Positions 9,095-19,833 of a stretch of DNA of 64,000 bases are shown in pieces; the stretch's first letter is position 1; each line of letters begins with the position of its first letter. The DNA comes from Nitrospirota bacterium. Lineage in GTDB: Bacteria > Nitrospirota > Thermodesulfovibrionia > Thermodesulfovibrionales > UBA6898. The stretch spans positions 53,406-117,405 of the forward strand of contig JAJXTV010000006.1 in the NCBI GenBank assembly GCA_021783515.1, in the 5' to 3' direction. The notes under the pieces are model-generated. The model did no database searches. It saw nothing but the letters and a program-made list of their open reading frames with translations, and was not told where the DNA came from. Position numbers and translations under genes: made by a program.

Positions 9095-10549
9095 ATGTTT
9101 CTGAAGATCAGAATGATTCGCGGCTCCTTTGCGGGCGCTGCGGTGTTGGCGCTTTTGGCGATCTGCAGTGTCGGACTGCCTGCCTCGACGTACGGGGCGG
9201 AATCTAAAATATCACAACGGTCGATCGATTCACTTACCGCAATAGGAACGGCGATGTCGGAGATCTCGGCCACAGTAAAACCTGCGATCGTCAACATATC
9301 TACTACCCGAACGGTGAAGGTGCCGGGAGGGGCGGACCCTTTTGCCGACGACCCTTTTTTCAGGCGTTTTTTCGGCGATCAATTGCGGGCTCAGCCACGG
9401 GAGCGCAAGTTAGCTTCGCTCGGTTCAGGCGTTATTGTATCCGCAAACGGGTATATCATTACGAATTACCACGTCGTCAAGGATGCCGATGAAATAAAGG
9501 TGCTTCTTTCCGATCAGAGGGAGTTCGTCGGCAAGGTGATCGGGTCGGACCCCAAGACGGAGATATCGATCGTCAAGATCGATGCCTCAGGTCTTCCCAC
9601 CCTGCCGTGGGGAGATTCTGACGCACTCGAGGTCGGAGACCTCGTGCTCGCCGTCGGCAACCCTTACGGGTTGAACCAGACGGTAACGATGGGAATCGTA
9701 AGCGCGGTCGGCCGGGCCAACGTCGGGATCGCCGATTACGAGGACTTTATCCAGACGGATGCCGCTATCAACCCCGGGAATTCCGGGGGCGGGCTTGTGA
9801 ACGTGCGCGGCGAGCTTGTCGGCATCAATACGGCGATCTTCAGCACGAGCGGCGGTTATCAGGGTATCGGGTTCGCGATCCCGAGCAATATGGTCAGGAC
9901 GATCATGGGCAGCCTTCTGAAAAGCGGAAAAGTTATACGTGGATGGCTCGGCGTCTCGGTCCAGCGGATTACGTCCGATCTCGCAAAACAGTTCGATCTG
10001 AAGGACGAAAGCGGCGTGCTCGTCAGCGATGTAAGCGAAAACGGCCCGGCCGGGAAAGCGGGGCTGATGCGCGGCGATGTGATCCTCGAATATGACGGGA
10101 AGAAGACCGATGACCCGAGTCAGTTTCGTAATATGATTGCAAACACCCTGCCCGGAGAGTCGCATCACCTCACCGTAATGAGGAACAACAGGGTTTTGAC
10201 GCTGAATGTCGCGATAGGAGAACTTCCCCAGGAGACGCAGGAGGTCGGCGGAGAAGAAGATAAGAACGTCCTCAAGGGGGTAGAGGTGCAGGAGATTACC
10301 CCGGAACTGGCCGCGAGGCTCGACCTGCCGGAGCAGGTGACGGGCGTGATGGTGAGCGACATCAATGAAGACAGCCCGGCTTACGGGGTGCTGGCTTCCG
10401 GCGACGTGATACAAGAGATCAACCGCAGCAGAATTACCGGAGTGAAGGACTATGAACGGGCTATGGCCGAGACGGGAAAGAATGACAGCCTCCTCCTGCT
10501 GGTCTATCGCGGGGGATCGTCTCTCTTTATCACGCTTTCACGGAAGTAG
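9095..10549 (+). CDS. htrA: Periplasmic serine protease of the HtrA/DegP family
   Basis: 484 residues: signal peptide (about 1-35), trypsin-like protease domain (~50-275) and two PDZ domains (~285-375 and ~390-484). The catalytic histidine is H126 in TNYHVVKDAD and the serine is S230 in NPGNSGGGL. The third triad position is odd: family members have Asp in a DxKTD(I/L)A-type motif, whereas here the motif reads DPKTEISIVK, so E156 stands where Asp is expected. The oxyanion region and VGNPYGL are normal. It degrades or refolds misfolded envelope proteins under stress. It is monocistronic, with an extended -10 promoter just upstream, and convergent with the NifA-like gene. Confidence 0.92.
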   Translation: MFLKIRMIRGSFAGAAVLALLAICSVGLPASTYGAESKISQRSIDSLTAIGTAMSEISATVKPAIVNISTTRTVKVPGGADPFADDPFFRRFFGDQLRAQPRERKLASLGSGVIVSANGYIITNYHVVKDADEIKVLLSDQREFVGKVIGSDPKTEISIVKIDASGLPTLPWGDSDALEVGDLVLAVGNPYGLNQTVTMGIVSAVGRANVGIADYEDFIQTDAAINPGNSGGGLVNVRGELVGINTAIFSTSGGYQGIGFAIPSNMVRTIMGSLLKSGKVIRGWLGVSVQRITSDLAKQFDLKDESGVLVSDVSENGPAGKAGLMRGDVILEYDGKKTDDPSQFRNMIANTLPGESHHLTVMRNNRVLTLNVAIGELPQETQEVGGEEDKNVLKGVEVQEITPELAARLDLPEQVTGVMVSDINEDSPAYGVLASGDVIQEINRSRITGVKDYERAMAETGKNDSLLLLVYRGGSSLFITLSRK

Positions 10550-10586
10550 GGCGTCCGCGGTCGGCCGGCGAGCCCGGCAGGAGTGC

Positions 10587-12116
10587 CTAGTCCGATTCCG
10601 CGATGCCGTAACGCTTGATCTTATAGCCGATCTGCCGCGGGGTCAGGCCGAGCAGTCTCGCGGCCTTTGCCTGGACCCAGCCCGTCTTCCTGAGCGCATC
10701 GAGTATCTTGGCCTTTTCGATGTCGGCGATCGCCGCCGGGAGGGCGTCCTTTGCCTGGACGGCGCGTGCGGCCCTGAGTCTGTGGTCGCGTATGTTCAGG
10801 GGGAGGTCGGATAGACCGGTGGACTTTCTTGCGGACATGACCACAAGCCGCTCGATCGTGTTTTCGAGCTCCCTGACGTTGCCCGGCCAGTCGTAATCCA
10901 TGAGCGCATCGAGGACCTCGGGCGTGATCCTCACCGCCTTGGCGTTTTCCTCATTATATTTCCTGAGGAAATAATCCACCAGCGCCGGGACATCCACCCG
11001 CCTCTCCCTCAATGCGGGAAGGTAGAGCGGAACGACGTTAAGACGGTAATAGAGGTCTTCCCGGAACTTGCCGGCCGCCGCCAGATCTTCGAGGTTCCTG
11101 CTCGTGGCGGCGATGAGCCTCACGTCCACCTTGAGCGTTTTTTCGCCGCCGACCCTCTCGAACTCCTTTTCCTGAAGGACGCGGAGGATCTTTGGCTGGA
11201 GTGTCAGGGGCAGGTCTCCGATCTCGTCTAGGAATATGGTCCCCTTATCCGCGAGTTCGAAGCGGCCCTTCCTTGCCGCCATCGCGCCGGTGAAGGCGCC
11301 TTTTTCGTGGCCGAACAGCTCCGATTCAAGCAGCCCCTCGGGTATCGAGGCACAGTTGAATTTGATGAAAGGTTCTTTTGCCCGCGTGCTCATAAAATGG
11401 ATCGCCTTCGCCACCAACTCCTTGCCGGTGCCGCTTTCTCCGCGGAGAAGGACGTTGGCGCGCGACGGGGCGACGCGGTGTATCGCCTCGAAGACCTCCT
11501 GCATGCCGTCCGATTGGCCGATGATATTGTCGACGCTGTATCTGCCCTTCAGCTGGCGCTTCAGGCTTTCTTTCTCCTCCTGAAATGCCACCCGCTCTCT
11601 TTCGAGTTCCCTGTGCAGTTTGACGGACTGGGCGATCAGGGAGGCGATGATCTTCAGCAGCCGCATGTCCTCCTCGAAGGAGATGCGCTTGTCGCCGAAG
11701 AGTCTGTCGACGCTCAGCACCCCCATCACCTCATTCTTGAATTTGATCGGCACGCAGAGGAAGGCGACGTTTTCCTTCCTGATCATCTGGCGGGCACCGG
11801 TCTTATTCAAAAACAGCGGCTCGTCTCCGATATTCGGGATGACGATCGGGGACCCGAGCTTTGCCACCCTGCCGATGATGCCTTCGCCGAGCTTATACCT
11901 GCCCCGGCGTATCTCCTCCTCCGTCATGCCGTGGGCAGCGATGATCGAGACTTCGTTGTCCTCGCGCAGGGCCACCGTCCCCCTGTTCATGTCGAGGTAT
12001 TCTGCGAGGACTCTCATCACCCCCCTGAGGTTCAACCTGACGTTCAGTGATGACCCGAGCAGCTTACTGATCTCGTAAAGAGCAGTAAGTTCTATGGTTG
12101 TAGACTCTTTTTGCAT
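10587..12116 (-). CDS. nifA: NifA-type sigma-54 transcriptional activator (GAF-AAA+-Fis)
   Basis: 509 residues with the full NifA order. An N-terminal GAF domain (~20-170) carries KLGEGIIGRVAKLGSPIVIP. The AAA+ domain (~200-430) has Walker A GESGTGKELVAKAI, the sigma-54 contact loop GAFTGA, and GTIFLDEIGDLPL. The C-terminal Fis-type helix-turn-helix (AKAARLLGLTPRQIGYKIKRYGI, quoted here in part as AARLLGLTPRQIGYKIKRYG) closely follows the NifA consensus. No cysteine-rich oxygen-sensing interdomain linker is seen. It would activate sigma-54 promoters, classically nitrogen fixation genes, none of which lie in this window. It sits beside glnB/glnA, which fits control by nitrogen status. It could be a NifA-like paralogue with other targets. 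Confidence 0.85.
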   Translation of the reverse strand: MQKESTTIELTALYEISKLLGSSLNVRLNLRGVMRVLAEYLDMNRGTVALREDNEVSIIAAHGMTEEEIRRGRYKLGEGIIGRVAKLGSPIVIPNIGDEPLFLNKTGARQMIRKENVAFLCVPIKFKNEVMGVLSVDRLFGDKRISFEEDMRLLKIIASLIAQSVKLHRELERERVAFQEEKESLKRQLKGRYSVDNIIGQSDGMQEVFEAIHRVAPSRANVLLRGESGTGKELVAKAIHFMSTRAKEPFIKFNCASIPEGLLESELFGHEKGAFTGAMAARKGRFELADKGTIFLDEIGDLPLTLQPKILRVLQEKEFERVGGEKTLKVDVRLIAATSRNLEDLAAAGKFREDLYYRLNVVPLYLPALRERRVDVPALVDYFLRKYNEENAKAVRITPEVLDALMDYDWPGNVRELENTIERLVVMSARKSTGLSDLPLNIRDHRLRAARAVQAKDALPAAIADIEKAKILDALRKTGWVQAKAARLLGLTPRQIGYKIKRYGIAESD

Positions 12117-12136
12117 ACAGGTGCCTCTTCACGTAG

Positions 12137-12167
12137 ATTATATTACAAATGGAGAAGCGATGGTCAA
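12137..12167 (-). promoter_or_regulatory. Sigma-70 type promoter of the nifA-like gene
   Basis: On the minus strand, TTGACC (12162-12167) and TATAAT (12137-12142) are 19 bases apart, about 20 bases upstream of the nifA-like start. The -10 is perfect; the spacing is slightly long. Confidence 0.45.
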
Positions 12168-12328
12168 CATTATCCCGCCCTGCCGGTTCGGCGGGCAGGC
12201 GTCGGGCTTCTTCCTGAATGAGGCGGCCAGCGGGGCATCTGCCCAAGATATAGGCAGTCGTGGTCAATAATCAGGCAGTTTCTTGGAGGGCGTGGGGCGC
12301 GGAGCGGCCATTCTGGCTGCGGGGCAGG

Positions 12329-12343
12329 TGGCAAGCTTCTTGT
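12329..12343 (+). promoter_or_regulatory. Possible sigma-54 (-24/-12) promoter before the amidotransferase-glnB-glnA run
   Basis: TGGCAAGCTTCTTGT has GG and the TTG element at the -24/-12 spacing, matching the consensus except for AC to AA and a T in place of the final C. It lies opposite a sigma-54 activator gene. Against it: the predicted transcript would begin only a few bases before the chosen ATG at 12359. Tentative. Confidence 0.3.
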
Positions 12344-12358
12344 AACTGGATACGCGTC

Positions 12359-13416
<1,058 letters not shown>

Positions 13417-13496
13417 GGGAGACACCGCACCGTCAGGGGATGCGCTGCATGGCGGCGCACCCATTCTGACTCAGTACTACTGATAAAGGAGAGAAT

Positions 13497-14909
<1,413 letters not shown>

Positions 14910-14938
14910 GCCGCACACACTAAGAAATCTGCCTTCAG

Positions 14939-14968
14939 GGGGGAAGGGCGGTGCCCTTCCCCCTTTTT
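14939..14968 (+). terminator. Rho-independent terminator after glnA
   Basis: A perfect 11-bp GC-rich stem (14939-14949 with 14953-14963, GGGGGAAGGGC / GCCCTTCCCCC), a GGT loop and a T tract. It lies 29 bases after the glnA stop. Confidence 0.92.
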
Positions 14969-15036
14969 CTTGTCCCTGACCGTCTCCGTGCCCCGGCCGG
15001 ATGGCAAATCGATCGCCCTTTGATGTATCTTATTTT

Positions 15037-15591
15037 ATGTCGAGATTCGCATCCGGGTTTCCGAAACCGCTGAAGACAGGCTGGTCTGCGTTCGTGCTGT
15101 CGCTTGCACTGTTTGCTGCGGCATGCAGTTCCGGACCGGAAACAGACAAGGGGAAGTTCAGGGCATTGTCCGCCGAAGCCGAGGCGCTGAAGGCCTCGCT
15201 GAGCGCCGGGGCCACCTACCAGCAGTTCTCGGGCGACCTGAAAAAGTTTTCGGCTGATATCGCGCTTCTCCGCGGAAAAGTGGTGACCCGGGATGAGAAG
15301 GACCTGCTGGACGCCTACGCTGATCTACTGGCGATCTATAAGGATGGGCTGGTGCTGTGGAGGTACAAACTGGAGTTTGCCCCGTTCGGGTTTGTCCCCA
15401 AGGGAAGCATTTACGTAGGACAGGATGTCGATCCGATTGTCGTTAAGTACCGCTTCGTGCCCGAGTCCCACATGTATCAGCCGACAAAGCAGTATTGGAA
15501 GAGCATTCCGGACGACTCGATTCAGATCATCTGGAGCAACGCCGATTCTCAGCTTAAGATCATAGAAAATATGATGAGGTATCAGGGATAG
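15037..15591 (+). CDS. Putative lipoprotein of unknown function
   Basis: About 184 residues from the ATG at 15037 (MSRFASGFPKPLKTG); an upstream in-frame ATG at 15001 is also possible. The signal region FVLSLALFAAAC ends in a lipobox (FAAAC-SS), so the mature protein starts at the Cys and is lipid-anchored; the Ser residues after it favour the outer membrane. The mature part is helical at first (ALSAEAEALKASLSAG) and then mixed, with no motif I recognise. It follows the glnA terminator and has no coupled neighbour. An alternative is a periplasmic accessory protein; function is unknown. Confidence 0.65.
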   Translation: MSRFASGFPKPLKTGWSAFVLSLALFAAACSSGPETDKGKFRALSAEAEALKASLSAGATYQQFSGDLKKFSADIALLRGKVVTRDEKDLLDAYADLLAIYKDGLVLWRYKLEFAPFGFVPKGSIYVGQDVDPIVVKYRFVPESHMYQPTKQYWKSIPDDSIQIIWSNADSQLKIIENMMRYQG

Positions 15592-15849
15592 AAGGCCGCG
15601 TTTTTCCTCGCGCCATGCGCCGTCCCTTTGTCTGCTGGCCCGGCAACTGGTTTTCTCTTATGAAAGTGTAAGTTTGTTTTGACTGATACTCCGACTTTTT
15701 TCTATTGATTAATTGTGCGGGATTCTGGTAGAAATATGCATCTGATCAAAACGGGGAAAGAGGGATCAAAAAGTGACTGGAAAAGTATATCGGGGAAATG
15801 CAAAGAATAAAGCCCTGCCCCTGAATGGCCACGTGAAGGGGTCTGGCTA
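15592..15849. other. AT-richer gap marking the left edge of the accessory island
   Basis: 258 bases with no supported gene. Base composition drops in GC from about 15660 on. A TTGACT (around 15679) could be a -35 element for the ORF6N gene, but I see no good -10. The segment from here to about 22.4 kb has codon use and composition unlike the flanks. Confidence 0.4.
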
Positions 15850-16368
15850 ATGAATCTTCTGCCTGAGGTGTTGATAGAAAGGAAAATACTCCTCATCAGG
15901 GGTCGCAGGATAATGTTGGATCGGGACCTCGCAGAACTCTATGGCGTCGAAACAAGAGTGTTGAATCAGGCTGTTAAGAGGAATCTCAACCGTTTCCCCG
16001 ACGATTTTATGTTTCAGTTGACGCACGCCGAAATGGAATATTGGAAATCACAAATTGTGATATCCAATAAGGACAAGATGGGTTTACGAAAAGCCCCCTA
16101 CGCCTTTACAGAAAACGGCGTCGCAATGCTATCGAGCGTGTTAAGCAGCGAGAGAGCAGTTGAGGTCAACATCCAGATCATGCGGACGTTTACAAGGCTC
16201 CGCGAGATGCTCCTTACGCACAAAGATCTCCAACGCAAGATCGAGGATATGGAGAAAAAATACGATCACCAGTTTAAGATCGTCTTCGATGCAATAAAGC
16301 AGTTGATTGCTCAACCCGAAACGAATAAGAAAGTGATCACGGGTTTCAGGAGAGAGAAGGATGCCTAA
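15850..16368 (+). CDS. ORF6N-domain protein (phage/accessory type)
   Basis: 172 residues. The N-terminal ~95 residues are a clear ORF6N domain: [20 protein letters not shown], then [20 protein letters not shown] and the [15 protein letters not shown] end. A short helical C-terminal region follows ([20 protein letters not shown]). ORF6N domains are DNA-binding modules found in phage antirepressors and scattered as stand-alone genes in many bacterial genomes. Lower GC than the flanks and the neighbouring restriction genes mark it as accessory. No phage structural genes lie nearby. Its regulatory target is unknown. Confidence 0.88.
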   Translation: MNLLPEVLIERKILLIRGRRIMLDRDLAELYGVETRVLNQAVKRNLNRFPDDFMFQLTHAEMEYWKSQIVISNKDKMGLRKAPYAFTENGVAMLSSVLSSERAVEVNIQIMRTFTRLREMLLTHKDLQRKIEDMEKKYDHQFKIVFDAIKQLIAQPETNKKVITGFRREKDA

Positions 16369-16441
16369 CACGGATAGACTGAAGGCAGATAGACCGAATG
16401 GGGCAAAGAATGACGACTACAGGGTCTCGGAAAAAATCAAG

Positions 16442-16458
16442 AAAAAAGATCTGACCCC
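16442..16458. repeat. AAAAAAGATCTGACCCC motif at island boundary
   Basis: This A-rich run joined to GATCTGACCCC sits 25 bases before the type III Mod remnant. A related TTTGACCCC lies at 20500-20508, before the surface-protein gene. Such motifs often flank mobile or degenerate sequence, but two partial matches in one window do not prove a family. Confidence 0.25.
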
Positions 16459-16482
16459 ATTGACGTGTTATTAAATTAAAAC

Positions 16483-16674
16483 ATGCCTCGTCTTGATTGG
16501 ATAGGCCGGAAAGCAGTTGAGAATCACCACCGGCAGGTGCCGTTTCATCTACTGAAGGAAGTCCCGGAGTTGTCTGAGGGCGGTCCTGGGAGTGGCAATC
16601 TGCTTGTGGAAGGCGATAATCTTCTCGCCCTTAAAGCCCTTCTCCCTTACTACGCAGGATATGTTTCACCCTAA
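16483..16674 (+). pseudogene. N-terminal remnant of a type III-like DNA methyltransferase (Mod)
   Basis: 63 codons. The frame opens as type III/adenine-specific DNA methylases do (MPRLDWIGRKAVENHH) and runs into NLLVEGDNLLALKALLPYYAG. This is exactly the stretch that in intact enzymes precedes the IDPPYNTG catalytic motif. Right there homology stops: the next codons read YVSP and a stop, so the catalytic motif and the remaining several hundred residues are missing. The break at about 16660 is followed by the promoter region of vsr. Together with the Res fragment at 19834-20085 it marks a type III locus that lost its middle. Confidence 0.78.
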
Positions 16675-16701
16675 TGACATCTGGGGCAGGTCCGTTTTCT
16701 A

Positions 16702-16731
16702 TTCAATTGAACCGACGCACCAAAGTATAAT
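16702..16731 (+). promoter_or_regulatory. Possible promoter of the vsr-dcm cassette
   Basis: TATAAT at 16726-16731 with a weak TTCAAT -35 (16702-16707) 18 bases upstream, just inside the junction with the Mod remnant. The leader before the vsr ATG would be very short. Confidence 0.35.
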
Positions 16732-16742
16732 AGTTTATCAAT

Positions 16743-17252
16743 ATGGAACGTATCCTTAAAAAGCACTTACCGGGCGGGCAATTTCACGATGTGAAGCCGA
16801 CTCATAGACGCCTGATGCAGGGTGTGAGCGGAAAGGGGAACCGTACAACTGAAGCTCGCTTACGGGCTGGCTTGGCACGTGCGGGGGTCCGTGGATGGAA
16901 AATCAATTATCGACCGGTCACCGGCACTCCCGATTTCTTTTTTCCTCAAGAACAAGTTTCTGTATTTGTTGACGGCTGTTTTTGGCATGGCTGTCCTACT
17001 TGTGGTCACATTCCAAAAAAGCGCTCCTCTTTTTGGACAGCAAAGATCGATAGAAACAGGCAAAGAGATGACGAAAGGTCAGCCCTCCTCAGAAAACAAG
17101 GCATTCGGGTCCTGAGGTTCTGGGAACATGACCTGAAGGCTTCCTTGAATAAGTGTGTTTTGAAAATTCAGACGGTATTAAAAAGGAGGCAATCTCCTCG
17201 AAAACAAAGGGCAGAGCATTATGGTAATCTATCTAAACGTGAAAATTTATGA
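16743..17252 (+). CDS. vsr: Very short patch repair (Vsr) endonuclease
   Basis: 169 residues. It shows the Vsr signatures KGNRTTEARLRAGLARAG, GTPDFFFPQEQVSVFVDGCF with the catalytic Asp, WHGCPTCGHIPKK (zinc/active-site HGC region), FWTAKIDRNRQRD and the RFWEHDL end. Vsr nicks next to T:G mismatches left by deamination of 5-methylcytosine and so protects sites methylated by a cytosine methylase. It overlaps the downstream cytosine methyltransferase by 4 bases (ATGA), the usual pairing. The C-terminal ~30 residues are basic and less conserved. The length is slightly above the E. coli enzyme. A complete, apparently functional gene. Confidence 0.93.
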   Translation: MERILKKHLPGGQFHDVKPTHRRLMQGVSGKGNRTTEARLRAGLARAGVRGWKINYRPVTGTPDFFFPQEQVSVFVDGCFWHGCPTCGHIPKKRSSFWTAKIDRNRQRDDERSALLRKQGIRVLRFWEHDLKASLNKCVLKIQTVLKRRQSPRKQRAEHYGNLSKRENL

Positions 17253-18610
17253 GTAGAAATGCGTTTACAGTTGTTTCCCTTTTCTCCGGGGCCATGGGAT
17301 TAGACCTGGGCCTCAAGCAAAGTGGGCGTTTTCGCCTTTTAGCGTGTGTTGAGGTCGAAAAGACATTCTGCGATACAATACGTGAAAATATCGAGGCCGG
17401 GAACTTGCCTGAAAAGCCGCTTGTGTATGAGATTGACATTAGGGATCTTACGCCTGAAAGACTTTTGGATGATCTCGGTCTCTCAGCCGGGGAAATCGAC
17501 GTCCTTGTCGGCGGGCCGCCTTGCCAGTCTTTTAGCACTGCCGGGAAGCGCGGGACTACCCAAGACCCTCGGGGGACTTTGTTGTGGGACTTTATGCGAT
17601 TTATTAAAGGCCTCCAACCGAAGATTTTTCTCATGGAAAATGTTAGAGGTCTTTTATCGGCCGCATTGAAACACCGGCCGATTGCGGAGCGGCCGGACAA
17701 AGGCGGTCCACCCCTGACGGATGACGAACAGCCTGGCTCAGTCGTACGCCTTTTTTCTCAGGACTTACAGGAACTTCGAGGATTGTCGTATCATATGGAT
17801 TGTTTCGAAGTAAATGCCGTCAATTACGGCGTCCCCCAACTGAGGGAGAGGGCATTGTTTATCGGCAACCGGTTTAACCTGGAGGTCGATTTCCCCGATC
17901 CTACGCACGGGCCTTGTAATCCGGCTACTGAACTCAGCCTGCTGAATACAAACAAAGTCGTTACAAGCCCTTGGCGCACTCTTGGGGATGTTATTAGATC
18001 CTTGAAAGAAGACATACCCGTGATTATGGACTTTAGTCCGAGAAAGAAGGGATATCTTTCTCTCGTCCCTCCCGGCGGGAATTGGCGTCATCTTCCTGAA
18101 GAGCTGCAGCGCGAGTCGATGGGAAAGGCATTCTTCGCTAAGGGTGGCAGGTCAGGATGGTGGCGGCGGCTGAGTTTTGACTTGCCATGTCCGACCTTGG
18201 TCACTATGCCGAACCATGCAAGCACCGCGCTTTGTCATCCTGAAGAGGTGAGAGCACTCACGGTAAGAGAATATTGCAGGGTCCAGGAGTTCCCCGATGA
18301 ATGGATGGTCTGTGGCTCGCCCGCCGACCAATATCGACAAATAGGAAATGCTGTTCCCGTACGGCTCGGGCAAATTGCAGGCGCGGTGATTGCCGAATCG
18401 CTCGATAAATTGCAAGAAGATGGTTGGCGGGTGTCTGACGCACCCCCAAAACCGTATCGAAAGATATACATTCAGTCTCATATCAGGACGCGCCAGTGGT
18501 TCAAGAATGGACAGGCATATAATTGGACAGACGGCTGCGACAATTCTGAGATAATGTATGCCCCGATGAAGACTAAAAGGGCCTGGACAGTTATGGAGAA
18601 GGAAGAATAA
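17249..18610 (+). CDS. dcm: DNA (cytosine-5-)-methyltransferase
   Basis: 453 residues with the C5-methylase motifs in order. Motif I is SLFSGAMGLDLGL (SAM binding), motif IV is GGPPCQSFSTAGKR with the catalytic Cys, and motif VI is ENVRGLL. Motif VIII lies around NYGVPQLRERALFIG. A variable target-recognition region follows, with LTVREYCRVQEFPDEW and QIGNAVPVRLGQ (motifs IX-X). It methylates cytosine within a specific, here unknown, site. It overlaps vsr by 4 bases and precedes the candidate restriction enzyme gene by 1 base, so the three form one cassette. GC content is below that of the flanks, which supports horizontal gain. Confidence 0.94.
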   Translation: MSRNAFTVVSLFSGAMGLDLGLKQSGRFRLLACVEVEKTFCDTIRENIEAGNLPEKPLVYEIDIRDLTPERLLDDLGLSAGEIDVLVGGPPCQSFSTAGKRGTTQDPRGTLLWDFMRFIKGLQPKIFLMENVRGLLSAALKHRPIAERPDKGGPPLTDDEQPGSVVRLFSQDLQELRGLSYHMDCFEVNAVNYGVPQLRERALFIGNRFNLEVDFPDPTHGPCNPATELSLLNTNKVVTSPWRTLGDVIRSLKEDIPVIMDFSPRKKGYLSLVPPGGNWRHLPEELQRESMGKAFFAKGGRSGWWRRLSFDLPCPTLVTMPNHASTALCHPEEVRALTVREYCRVQEFPDEWMVCGSPADQYRQIGNAVPVRLGQIAGAVIAESLDKLQEDGWRVSDAPPKPYRKIYIQSHIRTRQWFKNGQAYNWTDGCDNSEIMYAPMKTKRAWTVMEKEE

Positions 18611-18611
18611 C

Positions 18612-19583
18612 ATGGCGAAAAACCCCTCACTACCCAGCCCTGCAAAGAAAGTTATGTCAAAAACCGAGATACTTCAAGACCTGCAGATTATTGATCAACA
18701 GCCGGGAGCAAGGGACCGTATTCTTTCTATAGAATCCCAGTTTCGGAACAGAATTAACACTCATGTGGCTTCTCTTCCAATCGGGTCGTCCCGGTTCAGC
18801 AAATTCAACACAAGCCCATTTGTATTGATGTTGTACACAAAGCAGAAAGGGTATCATTTTGTTTCTGAAATCGAGCACGATATCCTCCCTGCAAAGCTTT
18901 TTTCTTCAATGGAGACTTCTGCCGGGAGGATGGTGCAGGATGTGGTGCTTCCAGTATTCGGATGGGAGAGCGTTCTGAGCAGTATGCATTCTGCCACGTC
19001 CGTAATTGATGCTCGCAGAAAAGATAAAGAGTTTCTTGAGCTTGCAACACTAAAATCCGGACCGAGATGTCTAAATGACGAGATGTCCAAGGACATAGCA
19101 GACGATATTGTCTCACACGCCGAGGAGTGGGCTGCGGCGGCGGGAGTAGATCATATAGAGTTCACTTACGCTGCATTATATGGGACGCCTAAACAGTCCA
19201 ACAAGAAAGATTGGCATATACTCCGGAATATTGTAGCGACGGTGGGCAATCGATTTGTTTTAGAATACCCTTGGAACACATGGAAGTGCGTATTCCGCAT
19301 TCGTTCAATCAAAGTTGGCGTTACAGTGCGAATTGGGGCTGACTGGTGGTCACATCTGGGGAGCGAAATGGCGTTGCTCGAATTCTTAGTTGCTCTAATT
19401 CGGGCATGCGTTATACCGACAGTCGCGCAAAGTTCAAGTGTGCGATATCAAATTTCGGACCTCGCTGATATCGTATCCACAAGAGTTGTACCGGCAGGCT
19501 ATAATGTAAGCCTGTTGCAGCAAAGCCAATTCGAGTGGCTTTTCTTCCTGGTGCGCCACTTCTGTGATGATTTAACTGACTGA
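18612..19583 (+). CDS. Candidate restriction endonuclease of the vsr-dcm cassette
   Basis: 323 residues starting one base after dcm ends. I do not find a textbook nuclease motif. The segment VIDARRKDKEFLELATLKSG (residues 131-150) followed by PRCLND looks like the E-x-x-T/S-x-K-S core seen in some PD-(D/E)xK type II enzymes, with D133, E143 and K148 as possible catalytic residues. Preceding SSMHSATSVID and following DDIVSHAEEWAAAAG fit a nuclease fold. Position directly behind a cytosine methylase and vsr is the main support. Its recognition site would be that of the methylase. It could instead be another accessory protein of the cassette. No signal peptide or membrane segment. Confidence 0.6.
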   Translation: MAKNPSLPSPAKKVMSKTEILQDLQIIDQQPGARDRILSIESQFRNRINTHVASLPIGSSRFSKFNTSPFVLMLYTKQKGYHFVSEIEHDILPAKLFSSMETSAGRMVQDVVLPVFGWESVLSSMHSATSVIDARRKDKEFLELATLKSGPRCLNDEMSKDIADDIVSHAEEWAAAAGVDHIEFTYAALYGTPKQSNKKDWHILRNIVATVGNRFVLEYPWNTWKCVFRIRSIKVGVTVRIGADWWSHLGSEMALLEFLVALIRACVIPTVAQSSSVRYQISDLADIVSTRVVPAGYNVSLLQQSQFEWLFFLVRHFCDDLTD

Positions 19584-19614
19584 TCTGTAAAGAGTTGTAT
19601 TTAGTGGTGAGAGC

Positions 19615-19833
19615 ATGAAAAAACTGACGAGAATAACTTGTAACCCTGAAATAATGGGTGGAAAACCGTGCATCAGGGGAATGCGTGTCACAGTCGGAAT
19701 GATCGTCGGAATGCTCGCAACAGGCCATTCAAGAGAAGAAATCCTGAAACTCTATCCCTATCTCGAGGCTCAGGACATCGACGAGGCGCTTTCATACGCC
19801 GCATGGCGCTCGGAAGAAGTTGAACTGGCGTGA
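19615..19833 (+). CDS. DUF433-family antitoxin-like protein
   Basis: 72 residues. It matches the DUF433 pattern from end to end: ITCNPEIMGGKPCIRGMRVT, then GMIVGMLATGHSREEILKLY and DIDEALSYAAWRSEE. DUF433 proteins have a winged-helix-like fold and are usually the first gene of a pair with a PIN-like (DUF5615) toxin. No toxin gene follows; the next sequence is the Res remnant in another frame. So it is an orphan, either kept alone or left after loss of its partner. A short spacer (31 bases) separates it from the candidate restriction gene. Confidence 0.82.
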   Translation: MKKLTRITCNPEIMGGKPCIRGMRVTVGMIVGMLATGHSREEILKLYPYLEAQDIDEALSYAAWRSEEVELA

